From Burkholderia sp. FERM BP-3421 (GTDB lineage Bacteria; Pseudomonadota; Gammaproteobacteria; Burkholderiales; Burkholderiaceae), in contig NZ_CP117782.1 of assembly GCF_028657905.1 (NCBI RefSeq), forward strand, positions 1,426,001-1,490,000: a stretch of DNA of 64,000 nt, read 5' to 3'. The position numbers and the translations under genes were made by a program. The notes beneath the pieces were generated by a model. It saw nothing but the letters and a program-made list of their open reading frames with translations, had not been told where the DNA came from and searched no databases. Positions 53,899-61,530 of this stretch are shown here, in pieces; the stretch's first letter is position 1; each line of letters begins with the position of its first letter.

Positions 53899-54300
53899 AT
53901 GATGCTGTTCGACGATTTGAGAGATAACGAATGGGCGCTGGTCGAGGGACTGTTCTGCTCGGAGCCTGCACGCAATGAGCGTCGTGGCCGTCCGCGCGTG
54001 GAAGCACGCTCGGTGGTGAACGCCGTTCTGTGGGTGCTGTCGACGGGCGAAGGCTGGTCGAAGCTGCCCGGCCGCTATCCGTCGCCGCCGACCTGCCGTC
54101 GACGCTTCGACGAATGGCAGGCCGACGGCACGCTCGCCGAGGTCGTCAAGCGCCTCGGAACGGGCGGGCGACAGATCTCGCTGCGCGGGCGCATCGGCGC
54201 AAGCGCGGTCAAGCCACCCGCGCCGCCGAGCCGCGACCGGCTGCGCGGCGCGTTCTGGACCAATCCGGAATCCTGGCGCGCCCCCGTCAAGATGGCCTGA
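53899..54300 (+). CDS. IS5-type transposase N-terminal domain protein (DUF4096), second copy
   Basis: A 133-residue protein with the same domain as the gene at 27580: FDDLRDNEWALVEGLF, RRGRPRVEARSVVNAVLWVL, STGEGWSKLPGRYPSPPTCR, RRFDEWQADGTLAEVV. Again the DDE catalytic domain is absent and the last 50 residues are unrelated and basic (Pro/Arg-rich, RDRLRGAFWTNPESWRAPVK). It has its own terminator and no visible inverted repeats or target duplications. Sequence divergence from the first copy shows they are not recent duplicates. Domesticated DNA-binding protein or IS remnant are both possible; an intact frame with a dedicated terminator favours a functional gene. Confidence 0.75.
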   Translation: MMLFDDLRDNEWALVEGLFCSEPARNERRGRPRVEARSVVNAVLWVLSTGEGWSKLPGRYPSPPTCRRRFDEWQADGTLAEVVKRLGTGGRQISLRGRIGASAVKPPAPPSRDRLRGAFWTNPESWRAPVKMA

Positions 54301-54306
54301 CTCCCG

Positions 54307-54338
54307 ACTGGGCGGCATCACAGCCGCCCAGTTTCATT
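54307..54338 (+). terminator. Rho-independent terminator after DUF4096 gene
   Basis: ACTGGGCGGC (54307-54316), a 6-base loop, GCCGCCCAGT (54323-54332) and TTTCATTT. It begins 7 bp after the stop codon. Confidence 0.85.
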
Positions 54339-54474
54339 TCCGGGCCGTACACGCCTCGCCCGTCGCCGGGCGATACATCTCTTTACCATTGCTTACAGCG
54401 CCGGACCGTGCGCGCATCTACCTTAACCGGTATATGCAGACAGGCTGCGTCGATGGTCTGAAGGGAGCCCGGCG

Positions 54475-54732
54475 ATGAAATCCATGTCATGGCGCGTGCT
54501 ATGCGGCATTGTCGTGTTCGCTGCGCTTGCGTCATCCGTCCAGGGCGAACCGCATCGCTCGAAGCCGACCCACCCCGCGCACGAAGCCTCCGCCCAGGCG
54601 CCTGGCGCCCAATCGGCTCCGGGCAAGACCGGCGTACCGCGCGGCGACTTGCGCGGCGACATCGCCAGCAACGCACGCACGCACGGCGACCCGCCCCGCG
54701 CACCCAGCGGGAATCGCCCACCCAAGCCCTGA
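54475..54732 (+). CDS. Small exported proline-rich protein
   Basis: An 85-residue protein. The ATG at 54475 has AGGGAGCC upstream. The first 24 residues are a clear signal peptide (SWRVLCGIVVFAALASSVQG). The mature 60 residues are rich in Pro, His, Gly and Arg (HRSKPTHPAHEASAQAPGAQ, GDLRGDIASNARTHGDPPRA) and lack cysteine, so it is probably disordered. No family is recognised. The presence of a good terminator 100 bp downstream supports expression. Function unknown. Confidence 0.6.
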   Translation: MKSMSWRVLCGIVVFAALASSVQGEPHRSKPTHPAHEASAQAPGAQSAPGKTGVPRGDLRGDIASNARTHGDPPRAPSGNRPPKP

Positions 54733-54832
54733 GATTTGCTGAAAATCGGAGCGCGCCCGGGAACTGCCAGGCGCGTGCCAGGTCACATCCTTGCCATGAG
54801 CACAGCGTGGCAGCAGCAATGTACCCGGTACC

Positions 54833-54862
54833 GCCCGTATCCTTGCGATACGGGCTTTTTTT
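54833..54862 (+). terminator. Rho-independent terminator
   Basis: GCCCGTATC, CTTGC loop, GATACGGGC, then seven T. It lies 100 bp after the small exported protein gene, with a spacer that holds no other gene. Confidence 0.92.
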
Positions 54863-54887
54863 GCGCGCGCGTGATACGCGCCCGAAC

Positions 54888-55205
54888 CTAGAGGCGGCTC
54901 TCGAGAATCGAGACCGCGCTTGCGTCGCTCAGTACATAGTCGTTCATCCGGCGATCCACCCAATCCGATCCTTTCTCATCCCGCTCCAAGCGGGCGAACT
55001 CCGCACGGCCGTTATCCGTGAGTACCGCGATATCGACCGGCGCGTGAAAACCAGGCGCAGGCGCGACGGTTTTCTGCCGGACCGTATCCATCAGTCCCAG
55101 CGTGCGCAGATATTCAAACACACCCGGGCGCCGTGCCCATGGCACCTGACGGTACTGCACTCGCCGGAGCGCGTCGAGCACCGCTTCGTTGGAATACGTG
55201 GCCAT
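54888..55205 (-). CDS. Hypothetical protein, winged-helix-like
   Basis: A 105-residue protein with no family I recognise. It begins MATYSNEAVLDALRRVQYRQ, reads on through VFEYLRTLGLMDTVRQKTVA and DIAVLTDNGRAEFARLERDE, and has no signal peptide or membrane helix. The pattern helix - helix - LTDNGRAEFARLE resembles the last strand and helix of small winged-helix or PadR-like domains (L-T-x-x-G), but that is only a resemblance. It has AGAAAGAAT upstream, and its neighbours are convergent (small exported protein) and divergent (YdcF-like). Confidence 0.55.
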   Translation of the reverse strand: MATYSNEAVLDALRRVQYRQVPWARRPGVFEYLRTLGLMDTVRQKTVAPAPGFHAPVDIAVLTDNGRAEFARLERDEKGSDWVDRRMNDYVLSDASAVSILESRL

Positions 55206-55377
55206 CTCGATTCTTTCTTAAAGTGCAGCGACCTAGCGGCGCAGCCTCGCCAGCCAGGATTTCCGCCCGCCGACGCCGCACCGCAGCTAAAAAGGGGTCC
55301 TTATAATCCCCTCTGCTCACCCTTCATCCGTCTCTCAGCCCAGGCCGCGCCTTGCACAACAAGGGACAGATCACGGA

Positions 55378-56127
55378 TTGTCTCTAAAAAGATACCTTAC
55401 CCCAATCAAATTGATTCTGTTCAATTCATTTACGCTTCTCTTCGTTGCATGCGTGCTGTGGCGCAAACATCGCACGGCAATCGCCGCCGCAAGCCTCATG
55501 CTGCTCTGGCTGCTCGCGTCGGGATGGCTCACCACGCCCCTGCTCGAATGGACGGAAGCCGGCGTACGCCCGGTCGAGCAGCCCATCATGACAGGCGATA
55601 CCGCCCTGATCCTAATCGGCGGCGGCACCCGGCGGCATCACGGCATCGCCACGACGCCACCGGACGGGCTCGCCCGCATCGTCAGGATCGCCGAGCTGTA
55701 CGCGTCCTGCAAAAAGCGCGCGAATCGCTGCACGGTGATTCTGTCCGGCGGCGATCCACAGCATCATGGTGCCACCGAAGCCGCCACCTATGCGCGCGAT
55801 CTGCTCGCGCGCGGTGTCGATCCGGCCGACGTACTGCTCGAGGACCAAAGCCGCACCACCTACGAAAACGCCAAGTTCACGACTTCTATACTACGCTCCC
55901 GGCATGACGATGCCGTGGTTCTCGTCACATCGGCCTATCAGATGCGTCGCGCGCTGCTCGACTTCGCGCATTTCGGCATCACGCCCCAACCGGTCTACGC
56001 CAACCGCCGCGTCGCGCGGACAGGCTGGCTGCCGCGCCCGGGCAACTTGGTCGATGCCGAACTCGCGCTGCACGAACTGCTCGGCATCGCGCAATTTCAT
56101 CTCTACCGCACGCTCGGCTGGTTCTGA
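55378..56127 (+). CDS. YdcF/DUF218 family membrane protein
   Basis: A 249-residue protein. The start is a TTG at 55378 with AAGGGA 11 bases upstream; no ATG fits the N-terminus. Two membrane helices (LILFNSFTLLFVACVLW and IAAASLMLLWLLASGWLTT) precede the DUF218 domain: DTALILIGGGTRRH, RCTVILSGGDPQHHGATEA, VLLEDQSRTTYENAKFTTSI, and VVLVTSAYQMRRALLDFAHF, the family landmarks also seen in ElyC/SanA/YdcF. These proteins act in envelope or cell-wall metabolism; the exact reaction is not known. A TATAAT at 55302-55307 is a candidate -10. Confidence 0.87.
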   Translation: MSLKRYLTPIKLILFNSFTLLFVACVLWRKHRTAIAAASLMLLWLLASGWLTTPLLEWTEAGVRPVEQPIMTGDTALILIGGGTRRHHGIATTPPDGLARIVRIAELYASCKKRANRCTVILSGGDPQHHGATEAATYARDLLARGVDPADVLLEDQSRTTYENAKFTTSILRSRHDDAVVLVTSAYQMRRALLDFAHFGITPQPVYANRRVARTGWLPRPGNLVDAELALHELLGIAQFHLYRTLGWF

Positions 56128-56363
56128 ATGCATCCCCCCTTGCCCATCGTCCGCACTCCCAAGCTTTGACGACGCGCAACCAACCGCGCACATGGCGCCG
56201 CAATGAATGCTCGCGCACTGTTGCGCCCGTTCAACGCAGACGCCCGGGCACCGCCAATCGAATGCATTGATCCGTCACTTTTGCTAAACTCGGCTCACTC
56301 GATTGCAGTCGCCAGACAAATCGGCAACACTCGGGTCCATCACCACTTAGCGGAGGTAGAGCA

Positions 56364-56624
56364 ATGAAGAAAATGTCCCTGGCTATCCTGGTTTCGATGT
56401 CGGCTCTGGCTGGCGCGGCCTATGCTCAAGAAAGCACGACGATCACGACGATCACCGATCCCGCCAAGATCGCCGAAATCGAGCAACGCGCACAGGCCAT
56501 CCAACAGCAGCAGGAAGCCGAGCGCGCTGCTGCCGAAGCCAAGCCGATGCACGAGCATCACATGAAGAAGGGGCACAAGCCCGCCAAGAAGACCAAGGCG
56601 AAGGCCGACGCAGCCAGCCAGTAA
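56364..56624 (+). CDS. Small exported His/Lys-rich protein
   Basis: An 86-residue protein. The ATG at 56364 follows GGAGGT. Signal peptide MKKMSLAILVSMSALAGAAY ends at AYA-QE. The mature part has TTITTITDPAKIAEIEQRAQ, then a short Gln/Ala/Glu helix and a terminal segment MHEHHMKKGHKPAKKTKAKA that could bind metal or anions. No family recognised, though proteins of this design recur in Burkholderia. It is followed by its own terminator. Confidence 0.7.
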   Translation: MKKMSLAILVSMSALAGAAYAQESTTITTITDPAKIAEIEQRAQAIQQQQEAERAAAEAKPMHEHHMKKGHKPAKKTKAKADAASQ

Positions 56625-56642
56625 GCCGCTTCGCTCACCGGC

Positions 56643-56681
56643 GAAAAAGCCGAATCCGGGTCGCCGGGTTCGGCTTTTTCG
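56643..56681 (+). terminator. Rho-independent terminator
   Basis: AAAAAGCCGAATCCGG, GTCG loop, CCGGGTTCGGCTTTTT (one mismatch). It lies 20 bp after the preceding stop codon and has U tracts on both strands. Confidence 0.92.
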
Positions 56682-56766
56682 TTGATGGGGCGGCTTCGCC
56701 GCGCAGTGTGCTAAAGTCGCGCACCCAACTTTTCCAACCCGTGCGCACCCCGGTGCGGAGGACAGA

Positions 56767-57024
56767 ATGAGCAACATCCAACTCGATATCGAATGGACCG
56801 AGGCCGCAACGCGCAAGATCAAGCAAGTGATGCCGCGCGCCTCCGAAGACGCATTCCTCGCGCTGCCGCCGATCGAATGCCTGCCGATGGAGGGCGACGT
56901 CCTGTTCCTCGGCCCGCAGGGCAAGCAGCAACCGTTCATCGTCGCGGAACGGCAGTATCACCACGACGGCGACGCCGACTGGACCATCATCCTGATCCTC
57001 GACGTCCCCGACACCTCGCACTGA
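56767..57024 (+). CDS. Conserved small hypothetical protein
   Basis: An 85-residue soluble protein, with the ATG at 56767 preceded by GGAGGACAGA. It is acidic with a mixed alpha/beta look: NIQLDIEWTEAATRKIKQVM, LALPPIECLPMEGDVLFLGP, and QQPFIVAERQYHHDGDADWT followed by IILILDVPD. No cysteines, signal or membrane helix. I do not recognise the family. Good ribosome site and balanced composition support a real gene. Confidence 0.65.
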   Translation: MSNIQLDIEWTEAATRKIKQVMPRASEDAFLALPPIECLPMEGDVLFLGPQGKQQPFIVAERQYHHDGDADWTIILILDVPDTSH

Positions 57025-57069
57025 CCTCGCGCGCCGCGGACGCTTGCGCCTCCGCGGCACCCACCCGCA

Positions 57070-57360
57070 TCAGGCGAGCTTCGTGGTCACATGAATATCC
57101 GCATGCTCGATCCAGTCCTCGGCGGCCTGCTTGTAGGCCTGGATATGCGCCGACGTCCGATGGGCAGTCAGCGCGGACTCGCTTTCCCATCGTTCGATAA
57201 ACACGAAACGACGCGGATCGCCGAGGTCGCGGTGCAGGTCGTACTGCAGCGCACCCGGCTCCTGCCGGGTCGGCTCGACGATGCCTTCCAGCTGCGCCTG
57301 CAGCCGCGCTTCCGCGCCCGACTTCGCGACAATCAACGCCACCACGACAACCTCGGCCAT
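57070..57360 (-). CDS. Antibiotic biosynthesis monooxygenase (ABM) family protein
   Basis: A 96-residue ferredoxin-like dimeric protein. The ATG at 57360 follows GGCAGGAG. Segments VVVVALIVAKSGAEARLQAQ, PTRQEPGALQYDLHRDLGDP, and FVFIERWESESALTAHRTSA with HIQAYKQAAEDWIEH match ABM/YgiN-like quinol monooxygenases (GAL-Y-D-x-x-x-D-x-x-P, F-x-x-x-E-x-W-x-s-x-x-A-L-x-x-H). Members act on quinols or polyketide-like substrates without cofactor; the substrate here is unknown. A terminator-bearing RNA candidate lies 100 bp upstream on the same strand. Confidence 0.9.
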   Translation of the reverse strand: MAEVVVVALIVAKSGAEARLQAQLEGIVEPTRQEPGALQYDLHRDLGDPRRFVFIERWESESALTAHRTSAHIQAYKQAAEDWIEHADIHVTTKLA

Positions 57361-57462
57361 ATCTGACTCCTGCCTCAAGAATGGAGCCCCCAGCATACGC
57401 GAATCCGCCGGCACCGGTATTGAGGCACGCCGCCTCGGACAACCGACGTAAAGCAACCGACA

Positions 57463-57670
57463 AAAAAATAGCCCGCGCTTCACGGGAAGCGCGGGCGAAA
57501 CCGTCGCCCTACGAGGATAGGCGACGGGGCCACCGAGGTCCGCCAAGGCGCGGACCATCATCGGTGTGGGCAGCCGGCACACGGCGGCGCCCGAATCTGG
57601 ATACCGGTCTCGATACGCCCCCGGGACACGGCCCCGAGGTATCGTCCGGCTCCCCCCTGATAACTCTTGA
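57463..57670 (-). ncRNA. Candidate structured RNA with terminator
   Basis: On the minus strand a TAATAC (-10, 57677-57682) is followed by about 205 bases with several strong stems and no coding signal: GATACCTCGGG pairing with CCCGGGG-x-GTATC; CACCGA-(4)-GGTCCGC-loop-GCGGACC-TCGGTG; CCGTCGCC pairing with GGCGACGG; and lastly GCCCGCGCTT-6-AAGCGCGGGC followed by TATTTTTTT at 57463-57496. It does not match tmRNA, RNase P, 4.5S, 6S, or yybP-ykoY patterns I know. It may be a free sRNA or a leader for the ABM gene 100 bp downstream. The upstream 80 bp are AT-rich, as for a promoter. Confidence 0.55.
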
Positions 57671-57790
57671 CATGAAGTATTAGCAGTTTCCATGCCAATC
57701 AAAAATCAATCATAAGCATTTGATTTTTATAGATTATTCTTCTTTCAAAAACACTGCCCCATGCCCCCGGCCGATCCGTAACGCGCAGAC

Positions 57791-57800
57791 GTTACGTAAC
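57791..57800. promoter_or_regulatory. GTTACGTAAC palindrome
   Basis: A perfect 10-bp palindrome in the intergenic region upstream of the RNA candidate. It resembles GTTACGTACC and the GCGTTACGC repeat in the control region at 21721-21770. A shared regulator is possible but not shown. Confidence 0.35.
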
Positions 57801-57865
57801 ACCGCCGGACAGGGTACGTACGACCTGCGCCCATATTCGACTGGGCGCGCGCCACACGACAGGCA

Positions 57866-57893
57866 ATAAAAAAGCCCGCCGGATGGCGGGCTT
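57866..57893 (-). terminator. Rho-independent terminator after bamC
   Basis: AAGCCCGCC (57872-57880), GGAT loop, GGCGGGCTT (57885-57893); on the minus strand followed by six T and ATT. It lies 48 bp past the bamC stop. Confidence 0.9.
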
Positions 57894-57940
57894 GGCGCAG
57901 TCCGGCCGCGATGTTCGCGGCTCGACGCGTCGTGCGATGT

Positions 57941-59167
57941 TCAACGCATCTGATTCACGAGCAGCGACATGATCTGGCGAGCAGGCGGCGAGGTATCGAC
58001 CGCGCCCTTGTCGTCGACGATCGCAATCCGGGTCTGGTCCTGGGTCAGCGCCTTCACGTTGATCTGGTATTGCTGCGCCTTCTTTTCCTTCTTGCCGTGG
58101 AACAGCTGGCTCCAGAAGCCCTGCTCCTCCGCGCTCAGATCCTTGGGATCAACGTAGCGAACGTAGTACAGCCCCTTGGTGCGATCGCGGTCATCGACCG
58201 TGAAGTTGGCGCGATCGAGCGCGAGGCCCACGCGCAGCCACGAACGATCATACGGCTCGCTGAGCGTGAGCTCGGGCGGCGCATCCGGCACCACGCCCGC
58301 CGAATCGTTCGGCCCCTGCGCCGACGACGCCGACGAACGCGCGACATTCTGCGCAGCAATCGCCGCCGCCGCATCCTTGCCCTTCCCGCCCGACGCCGCC
58401 TTCGCACCGCTGGCCGGCAGCTGGTCATCGCCCGCGATCGGCGTACCGCCCGCCTGCACGCGCGCGTCGTTCTGCGCAAGCACTGCCATCAGGCGCTTCA
58501 GGTACTCGGTCTCGAGGCCCGGATCGTTCGGCTTCGGCTCCCACTTGCTCGAATCGTTGTTCGGACCGACCAGCGCCTCGCGCATCCCCTTCTGACTCAC
58601 GAACACGTAGGTGCCGCCGTTCGGCGCGGTATCGAGGCGCGTCCGGTACTTGTTGCGCTCGGCGGTGACGTAGGAATTGCCCATCGCCTTCGAAATCACG
58701 CCGCGGATCAGGCCGTCGTTGACCTGCGGATGGGTTTCGTTCCAGTCGGTCTCCATCACGCCGCGATCACGCTGGTCGACCACCAGCAGAAAACCCTGCT
58801 CCTGCCAGAAACGGCGCACCTGCGGCCAGATCTGCGCGGGGGTCTTGTTGTCGATCACGAGCCAGCTCTCGGTGCCCTCGCGCTGGATGTGCATGCCCGT
58901 AACGGCGGGCGCCACGGTATCGCTCGGTGGCGCCTCCTGGCGCACCTGCTGCAGCGTGGAGAGGGATGTCGCGCCGCCCAGCGGCGGCAGCGAACGCTGA
59001 TCGGCCGTCTCGTCGAGCATGTTGGGCGGAACCGCAAGCGACACCTCCTTCGAACGGGAATCGCTCTTGTAGTCGACTTTCGTAGGCGACGGCGAACTGC
59101 ACCCGGCCAGGAACGCGCCGGTTGCGAGCAGTGCTGCGAACCGCTGGGTAAGACGAAGATCAGTCAT
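57941..59167 (-). CDS. bamC: Outer-membrane assembly lipoprotein BamC
   Basis: A 408-residue lipoprotein of the BAM complex that inserts outer-membrane proteins. The ATG at 59167 gives a signal peptide with lipobox FLAGC. After the unstructured N-terminal lasso (DYKSDSRSKEVSLAVPPNML), two helix-grip domains follow: ESWLVIDNKTPAQIWPQVRR with FWQEQGFLLVVDQRDRGVME, and ELTLSEPYDRSWLRVGLALD with RANFTVDDRDRTKGLYYVRY. It is longer than E. coli BamC because of an Ala/Ser-rich linker around residues 245-290. In many beta-proteobacteria dapA precedes bamC; here it does not adjoin. Confidence 0.93.
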   Translation of the reverse strand: MTDLRLTQRFAALLATGAFLAGCSSPSPTKVDYKSDSRSKEVSLAVPPNMLDETADQRSLPPLGGATSLSTLQQVRQEAPPSDTVAPAVTGMHIQREGTESWLVIDNKTPAQIWPQVRRFWQEQGFLLVVDQRDRGVMETDWNETHPQVNDGLIRGVISKAMGNSYVTAERNKYRTRLDTAPNGGTYVFVSQKGMREALVGPNNDSSKWEPKPNDPGLETEYLKRLMAVLAQNDARVQAGGTPIAGDDQLPASGAKAASGGKGKDAAAAIAAQNVARSSASSAQGPNDSAGVVPDAPPELTLSEPYDRSWLRVGLALDRANFTVDDRDRTKGLYYVRYVDPKDLSAEEQGFWSQLFHGKKEKKAQQYQINVKALTQDQTRIAIVDDKGAVDTSPPARQIMSLLVNQMR

Positions 59168-59523
59168 GTTCTGGGAATCCTTCCACTTAGGCACGGCGAC
59201 TTTTCCGTGGATCAACCTTGCATTTTACCGGCCCGGCGACGGCCTGTGCAAAAAGCGCGCCGTCGAGATTCGCATATCGCGTCGACGCGGCAAAAAAAGC
59301 CGTCCAATAAGCTGATGAATTCGCACCGAACGCTCCACGGACGCGGCTCCGCGAGTATGCCCGCCCTCCGTTCACAAAACTTTACGATCCGCGCGGGGCA
59401 AGCTCCGCCAGCCTGCGCGCCGGGTCAGGGATAACGATCAGTGGGGTTCGCGCCGATTCCGGGCCCCGTTTCCCGATCGGCCCGCTATCTTTAAATAGCA
59501 TCGGCCAGCAGGAGAATCGGATC
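59168..59523. other. Divergent promoter region of bamC and DUF2844 genes
   Basis: A 356-bp divergent intergenic region without a supported gene. GCTAT-CTTTAA-ATAGC at 59484-59499 is an inverted repeat close to the DUF2844 start, and CAGGAGAATCGG is its ribosome site. No clear sigma-70 pair is seen for bamC. Confidence 0.4.
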
Positions 59524-59973
59524 ATGAGATACGCCGCCGCGCTGTCCGTCGCAGCGCTCGCCTTCCTCGCGTCGCCGGCCGGCGCGCAACTCGGCGGCAC
59601 GATGCCGGCCGCCGCGGCGCGCGCCTTCGCCGCCTCCGCGCCGGGCGTCATGCCGAACGGCGCCGTCGTCACGCGCAGTTGGGTTGATGCGGGCGGCACG
59701 ACCATCAACGAATACGCGACGAGCGCCGGCCAGATCTTCGCCTACACGTGGAGCGGGCCGACCTCGCCCGATCTGCGCCAATTGCTCGGCGCGCATTTCT
59801 CCGACTACCAGAACGGCGCGGCGCTCGCGCGCGGGCAAGCCGGACTGCATGCGGGACGGGTCGCGCAATCGGGTTTCGTCGTCGAAGCGGGCGGCAGGAT
59901 GCGCGGTTACACGGGACGCGCGTGGCTGCCGGACGCGCTGCCCGCCGGCGTGTCGATCGACGATCTGCACTGA
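59524..59973 (+). CDS. DUF2844 exported protein
   Basis: A 149-residue exported protein. Signal peptide to about residue 21 (SPAGA-QL). Mature part: QLGGTMPAAAARAFAASAPG, VTRSWVDAGGTTINEYATSA, GQIFAYTWSGPTSPDLRQLL and a C-terminal VVEAGGRMRGYTGRAWLPDA. This matches DUF2844, a Burkholderiales family of unknown function. It precedes a DUF3443 gene by 10 bp; the two families are repeatedly found as neighbours, so they probably act together in the envelope. Confidence 0.82.
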   Translation: MRYAAALSVAALAFLASPAGAQLGGTMPAAAARAFAASAPGVMPNGAVVTRSWVDAGGTTINEYATSAGQIFAYTWSGPTSPDLRQLLGAHFSDYQNGAALARGQAGLHAGRVAQSGFVVEAGGRMRGYTGRAWLPDALPAGVSIDDLH

Positions 59974-59983
59974 GGAGACTGAC

Positions 59984-61204
59984 ATGATCGCGAAACGCGC
60001 ACTCGCCGCCCTCTTCGCCGTCGTGCTGGGCGCATGCGGCGGCGGCGGCGGCGGTGGTGGTGGCGGCAGCGGCAGCAGCGGCGGCGGCGGCGGCGGTTCC
60101 GGCAATTCGAACCCGCCCTCGTCGAACACGCAGAATTCGCAGGCCGTGTCGGTCACGGCCGGCGTCGCCAATGTCAACAACATCCTGCTCACCAGCGTGA
60201 CGATCTGCACGCCCGGCACCAGTCAATGCACGACCATCGACAACGTGCAGGTCGACACCGGCTCGCAAGGCTTGCGATTGCTCGCATCGACCATCCAGGG
60301 GCTGTCGCTGCCCGCCGTCACCTCGGCGAGCGGCGCGATCACCGCCGCGTGCGGCGTATTCGGCACCGGCTATACCTGGGGCGCGGTGCGCAGCGCCGAC
60401 ATCAAGCTCGCGGGCGAACTCGCGTCGAACCAGCCGATCCAGGTCATCGCCGACGCCAGCACGCCGAACACGCCGTCCGACTGCTCGCAAGCCGGCTCGT
60501 CGATGCAAACGCAGAGCACGCTGCGCGCCAACGGCATCCTCGGCATCGGCCTGTTCCAGACCGACTGCGGCAGTGCTTGCGCGACCAGCGCGCTGCCGAG
60601 CTGGTACTACACCTGCACGTCGAGCGGCAGTTGCACGAACAGCGCGCAGCCGATCGCCCAGCAGATCGCCAATCCCGTCAGCGCGTTCGCGACCGACAAC
60701 AACGGCGTGGTCATCACGCTGCCGGCGATCCCCCCCACGGGGTCGCCAAGCGTCACCGGCTCGCTGATCTTCGGCATCGGCACGCAGTCGAACAACGCAC
60801 TGGGCGCCGCGACCGTGCTCGCCGCGACGGCTTCGGCGGGCTATGTGACGAGTACGCTCAACGGCAAGACCAACAACAGCACCTTCATCGACAGCGGTTC
60901 GAACGGGCTGTTCTTCCAGGACACGTCCCTGTCCCAGTGCAGCGGCTGGTTCTGTCCGCCCACGACACAGACCTTCGGGATCAACCTGACCAGTGCGGGC
61001 GGCTCGGCGACGGCGACGACCTCGTTCTCGGTAGCCAATGCGCAATCGCTGTTCGCGACCGGCAACAATGCATTCAACGATCTCGCGGGACCGCTCGGCA
61101 ACGTGGTCGACCTGGGCTTGCCGTTCTTCTTCGGACGGACCGTCTACACGGCGATCGAAGGCATGCAGACGCCCGCGGGCGCGGGACCGTATTACGCGTT
61201 CTAG
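59984..61204 (+). CDS. DUF3443 lipoprotein with two aspartic-protease signatures
   Basis: A 406-residue lipoprotein. The ATG at 59984 follows GAGGAG. The signal peptide ends LGAC (Cys18), followed by a poly-Gly/Ser stalk to about residue 45. The domain matches DUF3443. Two D-T/S-G-S motifs are present: VQVDTGSQGLRLL (D91) and TFIDSGSNGLFFQ (D303), flanked by pepsin-like features RANGILGIGLF and TGSLIFGIGTQ. In pepsin-like aspartic proteases each lobe gives one such D-T/S-G, with G-I-L-G-L-G and S-L-x-F-G in similar places. The spacing (about 210 residues) fits a bilobal pepsin. Ten or so cysteines could form disulfides. Protease activity is inference; no catalytic data exist that I know of. 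Confidence 0.8.
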   Translation: MIAKRALAALFAVVLGACGGGGGGGGGGSGSSGGGGGGSGNSNPPSSNTQNSQAVSVTAGVANVNNILLTSVTICTPGTSQCTTIDNVQVDTGSQGLRLLASTIQGLSLPAVTSASGAITAACGVFGTGYTWGAVRSADIKLAGELASNQPIQVIADASTPNTPSDCSQAGSSMQTQSTLRANGILGIGLFQTDCGSACATSALPSWYYTCTSSGSCTNSAQPIAQQIANPVSAFATDNNGVVITLPAIPPTGSPSVTGSLIFGIGTQSNNALGAATVLAATASAGYVTSTLNGKTNNSTFIDSGSNGLFFQDTSLSQCSGWFCPPTTQTFGINLTSAGGSATATTSFSVANAQSLFATGNNAFNDLAGPLGNVVDLGLPFFFGRTVYTAIEGMQTPAGAGPYYAF

Positions 61205-61390
61205 CTGCTGTTGAAATACGCTGAGGATGGACGGATCGGGCGGGCCGATCCCGTGCGCGGATGCGGTGGGGAAACAGCGATGAGTCGGCTGTGGACGGGC
61301 GTCGACAGCGAAAGCGTTGCCGCTGCCGTTATCGCTATGCGTGTTCGCGTGCGGCATTGAGGCACGCGACCGACACCCCATAAACGGAAA

Positions 61391-61446
61391 GGCCTGGAAG
61401 ACCGAACCAGTCAAGGAGAACCTTGACTGGCCAGCCTTCCAGGCCT
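61391..61446 (-). terminator. Nested hairpin downstream of tRNA-Pro
   Basis: Outer arms GGCCTGGAAG and CTTCCAGGCC and inner arms CCAGTCAAGG and CCTTGACTGG form a 55-base nested hairpin that begins 8 bases after the tRNA 3-prime end. On the minus strand it is followed by TTTCCGTTT. It is a plausible tRNA terminator, though it is larger than usual. Confidence 0.7.
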
Positions 61447-61453
61447 TGATTCC

Positions 61454-61530
<77 letters not shown>

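Noticed and set aside
57463..57670. 4.5S RNA, 6S RNA or a known riboswitch
   Set aside because: Lacks the GGAAGGAAGCAGCC of 4.5S RNA, the long closing stem of 6S RNA, and the conserved cores of the TPP, FMN, cobalamin, SAH and yybP-ykoY classes as far as I can judge by eye.
57361..57702. In-frame N-terminal extension of the ABM protein through the RNA candidate
   Set aside because: The ATG at 57360 has a good ribosome site and matches the family start; upstream codons cross a terminator.
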